From the NCBI GenBank assembly GCA_963762615.1, contig CAVXLG010000020.1:1302001-1366000 (forward strand): a stretch of 64,000 nt of DNA, written 5' to 3'. Positions 63,177 through 64,000 of the stretch are shown here, one piece after another; within the stretch, counting starts at the first letter, position 1; each line of letters opens with the position of its first letter. The position numbers and the translations under genes were made by a program. The DNA comes from PALSA-505 sp963762615. Its GTDB lineage: Bacteria; Actinomycetota; Actinomycetes; Streptosporangiales; Streptosporangiaceae. Under the pieces are notes generated by a model. That model made no database searches, was not told the origin of the DNA, and was given only the letters and a program-made list of their open reading frames with translations.

Positions 63177-63264
63177 TCCTGCACCACGGCGCAGCGGCGG
63201 GGTCACGGCAGGATTGCCTGTTGCGACCGCCCGTCACAGAATCAGGCACTGGGACCGGGTGATC

Positions 63265-64000
63265 TCAGAGCAGGCGCAGGTCGACGGCCCGCTCGATGGC
63301 CTCCGAGCGCGACGTCACGCCGAGCTTCTGGTAGATCGACCGGCGATGGGTCTTTACCGTATTGCGCGAGATGTAAAGAGCGGCTGCCATCTGCGGATAG
63401 GTGCTGGTCGGCAGCAGCTTGAGGATACGCAGCTCGGCCGGGGTCAGCGGCTCGACGAGCACCTGGCAGGACCGGGAGGTGTCCGGCTGCCCGGCGCGCA
63501 CCTCGAGAGCCGCGCTGACTAGCTGGCCGATGAACGGATCCGGTCCTAGCTGAGCCGCATGCTCGACCACGTAGCTGGTCACCTGGGGTGCGGTGGTGAT
63601 GACCGTGTTCAGGAAGCCCTCGCGGCGAGCCGTCTGGATGACACCGCCGAGGATGCCGGCGGCCCCGGGGTCGCCGCGCCCGATCGCGGCGGCGGCCAGG
63701 AGTACCTGGCGCACTAGCGCCCGCCTCGGCGTCAAGTCACCCGCTGACAGCGCCCGCAGATGTTCGTGCGCGGCGTGGTGATCGCCCGAGGTGAGCGCGA
63801 TCCTGGCCAGCAGCAGGCCGCGGCGGTCGGCGGGCAGCCGGCCAGCCAGCTCGGCCGGGGAGCGGACGTCGCCGAGCGACAGCCGCAGCAGCGCCTCCAG
63901 CTCATCGGCCCGCGCCAGCAGCACCGACCCGGTCCCGGCCAGCACCAGCCGCGCCGCCTCGACGGTGGCCAGCGCCTCCCGGACCTGCCCGCGGGCGGCC
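63265..64000 (-). CDS. LuxR-family transcriptional regulator (5' part outside window)
   Basis: The C-terminal about 245 codons of a MalT/LAL-like regulator. The frame is open to the right edge. Helical repeats (GDHHAAHEHLRALSAGDLTP, GFLNTVITTAPQVTSYVV) are followed by the LuxR helix-turn-helix LTPAELRILKLLPTSTYPQM, then YISRNTVKTHRRSIYQKLGV. The full protein is probably 800-900 residues with an N-terminal ATPase domain. It may control the stress genes downstream on the same strand. Confidence 0.88.
   Translation of the reverse strand, partial: AARGQVREALATVEAARLVLAGTGSVLLARADELEALLRLSLGDVRSPAELAGRLPADRRGLLLARIALTSGDHHAAHEHLRALSAGDLTPRRALVRQVLLAAAAIGRGDPGAAGILGGVIQTARREGFLNTVITTAPQVTSYVVEHAAQLGPDPFIGQLVSAALEVRAGQPDTSRSCQVLVEPLTPAELRILKLLPTSTYPQMAAALYISRNTVKTHRRSIYQKLGVTSRSEAIERAVDLRLL

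Overview
This is a very GC-rich window with strong third-position GC bias, frequent GTG and TTG starts and 4-base ATGA/GTGA gene overlaps. A WhiB protein, SigE-family and ECF sigma factors, a LAL/LuxR regulator, DUF4396 and DUF427 proteins and many Sec-exported beta-propellers point to a large-genome actinomycete, probably Streptosporangiales-like. The exact genus cannot be fixed from sequence alone.

Layout. 0-8.7 kb: a partial DHA2 MFS exporter, a universal stress protein (USP), a PPOX/FMN-fold protein, an alpha/beta hydrolase, a secreted seven-repeat propeller, a graveyard of gene fragments (SDR, sedolisin, epoxide hydrolase, PAS), a 3-hydroxyisobutyrate-dehydrogenase-like enzyme, a NarL regulator and a DUF4396 membrane protein. 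8.9-19.5 kb: secreted proteins (barrel-like protein, NHL propeller, TIGR03118 protein), a CorA relic, a hydrolase, a VapBC pair, an SRPBCC protein, an HNH nuclease and a DHFR-like reductase. 19.7-30.3 kb: an OmpR-type two-component system, a MacB-type ABC transporter with a frameshifted permease, a TfdB-like flavin hydroxylase, a SigE-family sigma factor with its membrane partner, a cysteine-paired propeller and a second barrel-like protein. 30.5-34.1 kb: a PaoABC-type molybdenum aldehyde oxidoreductase operon. 34.4-43.5 kb: a LAL regulator flanked by inverted repeats, a soluble histidine kinase, and an operon of sensor kinase, response regulator, ABC ATPase and permease. 43.7-53.3 kb: a multicopper oxidase, a broken USP, an enoyl-CoA hydratase-like protein, an SDR, DUF427, WhiB, a sigma/anti-sigma pair, a propeller and a Gfo/Idh/MocA oxidoreductase. 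53.5-64 kb: a tRNA-Val 3' fragment joined to a tyrosine-integrase relic, membrane proteins, MFS and DUF7144 relics, a DUF7144 protein, DUF1269, a P-type cation ATPase, PPK2, a chimeric permease/ATPase relic and a partial LuxR regulator.

How it fits together. Much of the content is stress or envelope related: two USPs, DUF1269, PPK2 directly upstream of a cation ATPase, WhiB, two sigma/partner pairs, several sensor-regulator pairs and many exported propellers. The 53-64 kb part also carries three copies of one 20-bp palindrome, GTCACCC-N6-GGGTGAT. Two copies lie about 100 bp upstream of start codons inside a longer conserved block, so they are a candidate shared operator.

The window is unusually rich in fragments and single-base frameshifts. 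Several lie at short homopolymers, so real gene decay and sequencing error must be separated before those genes are called dead.
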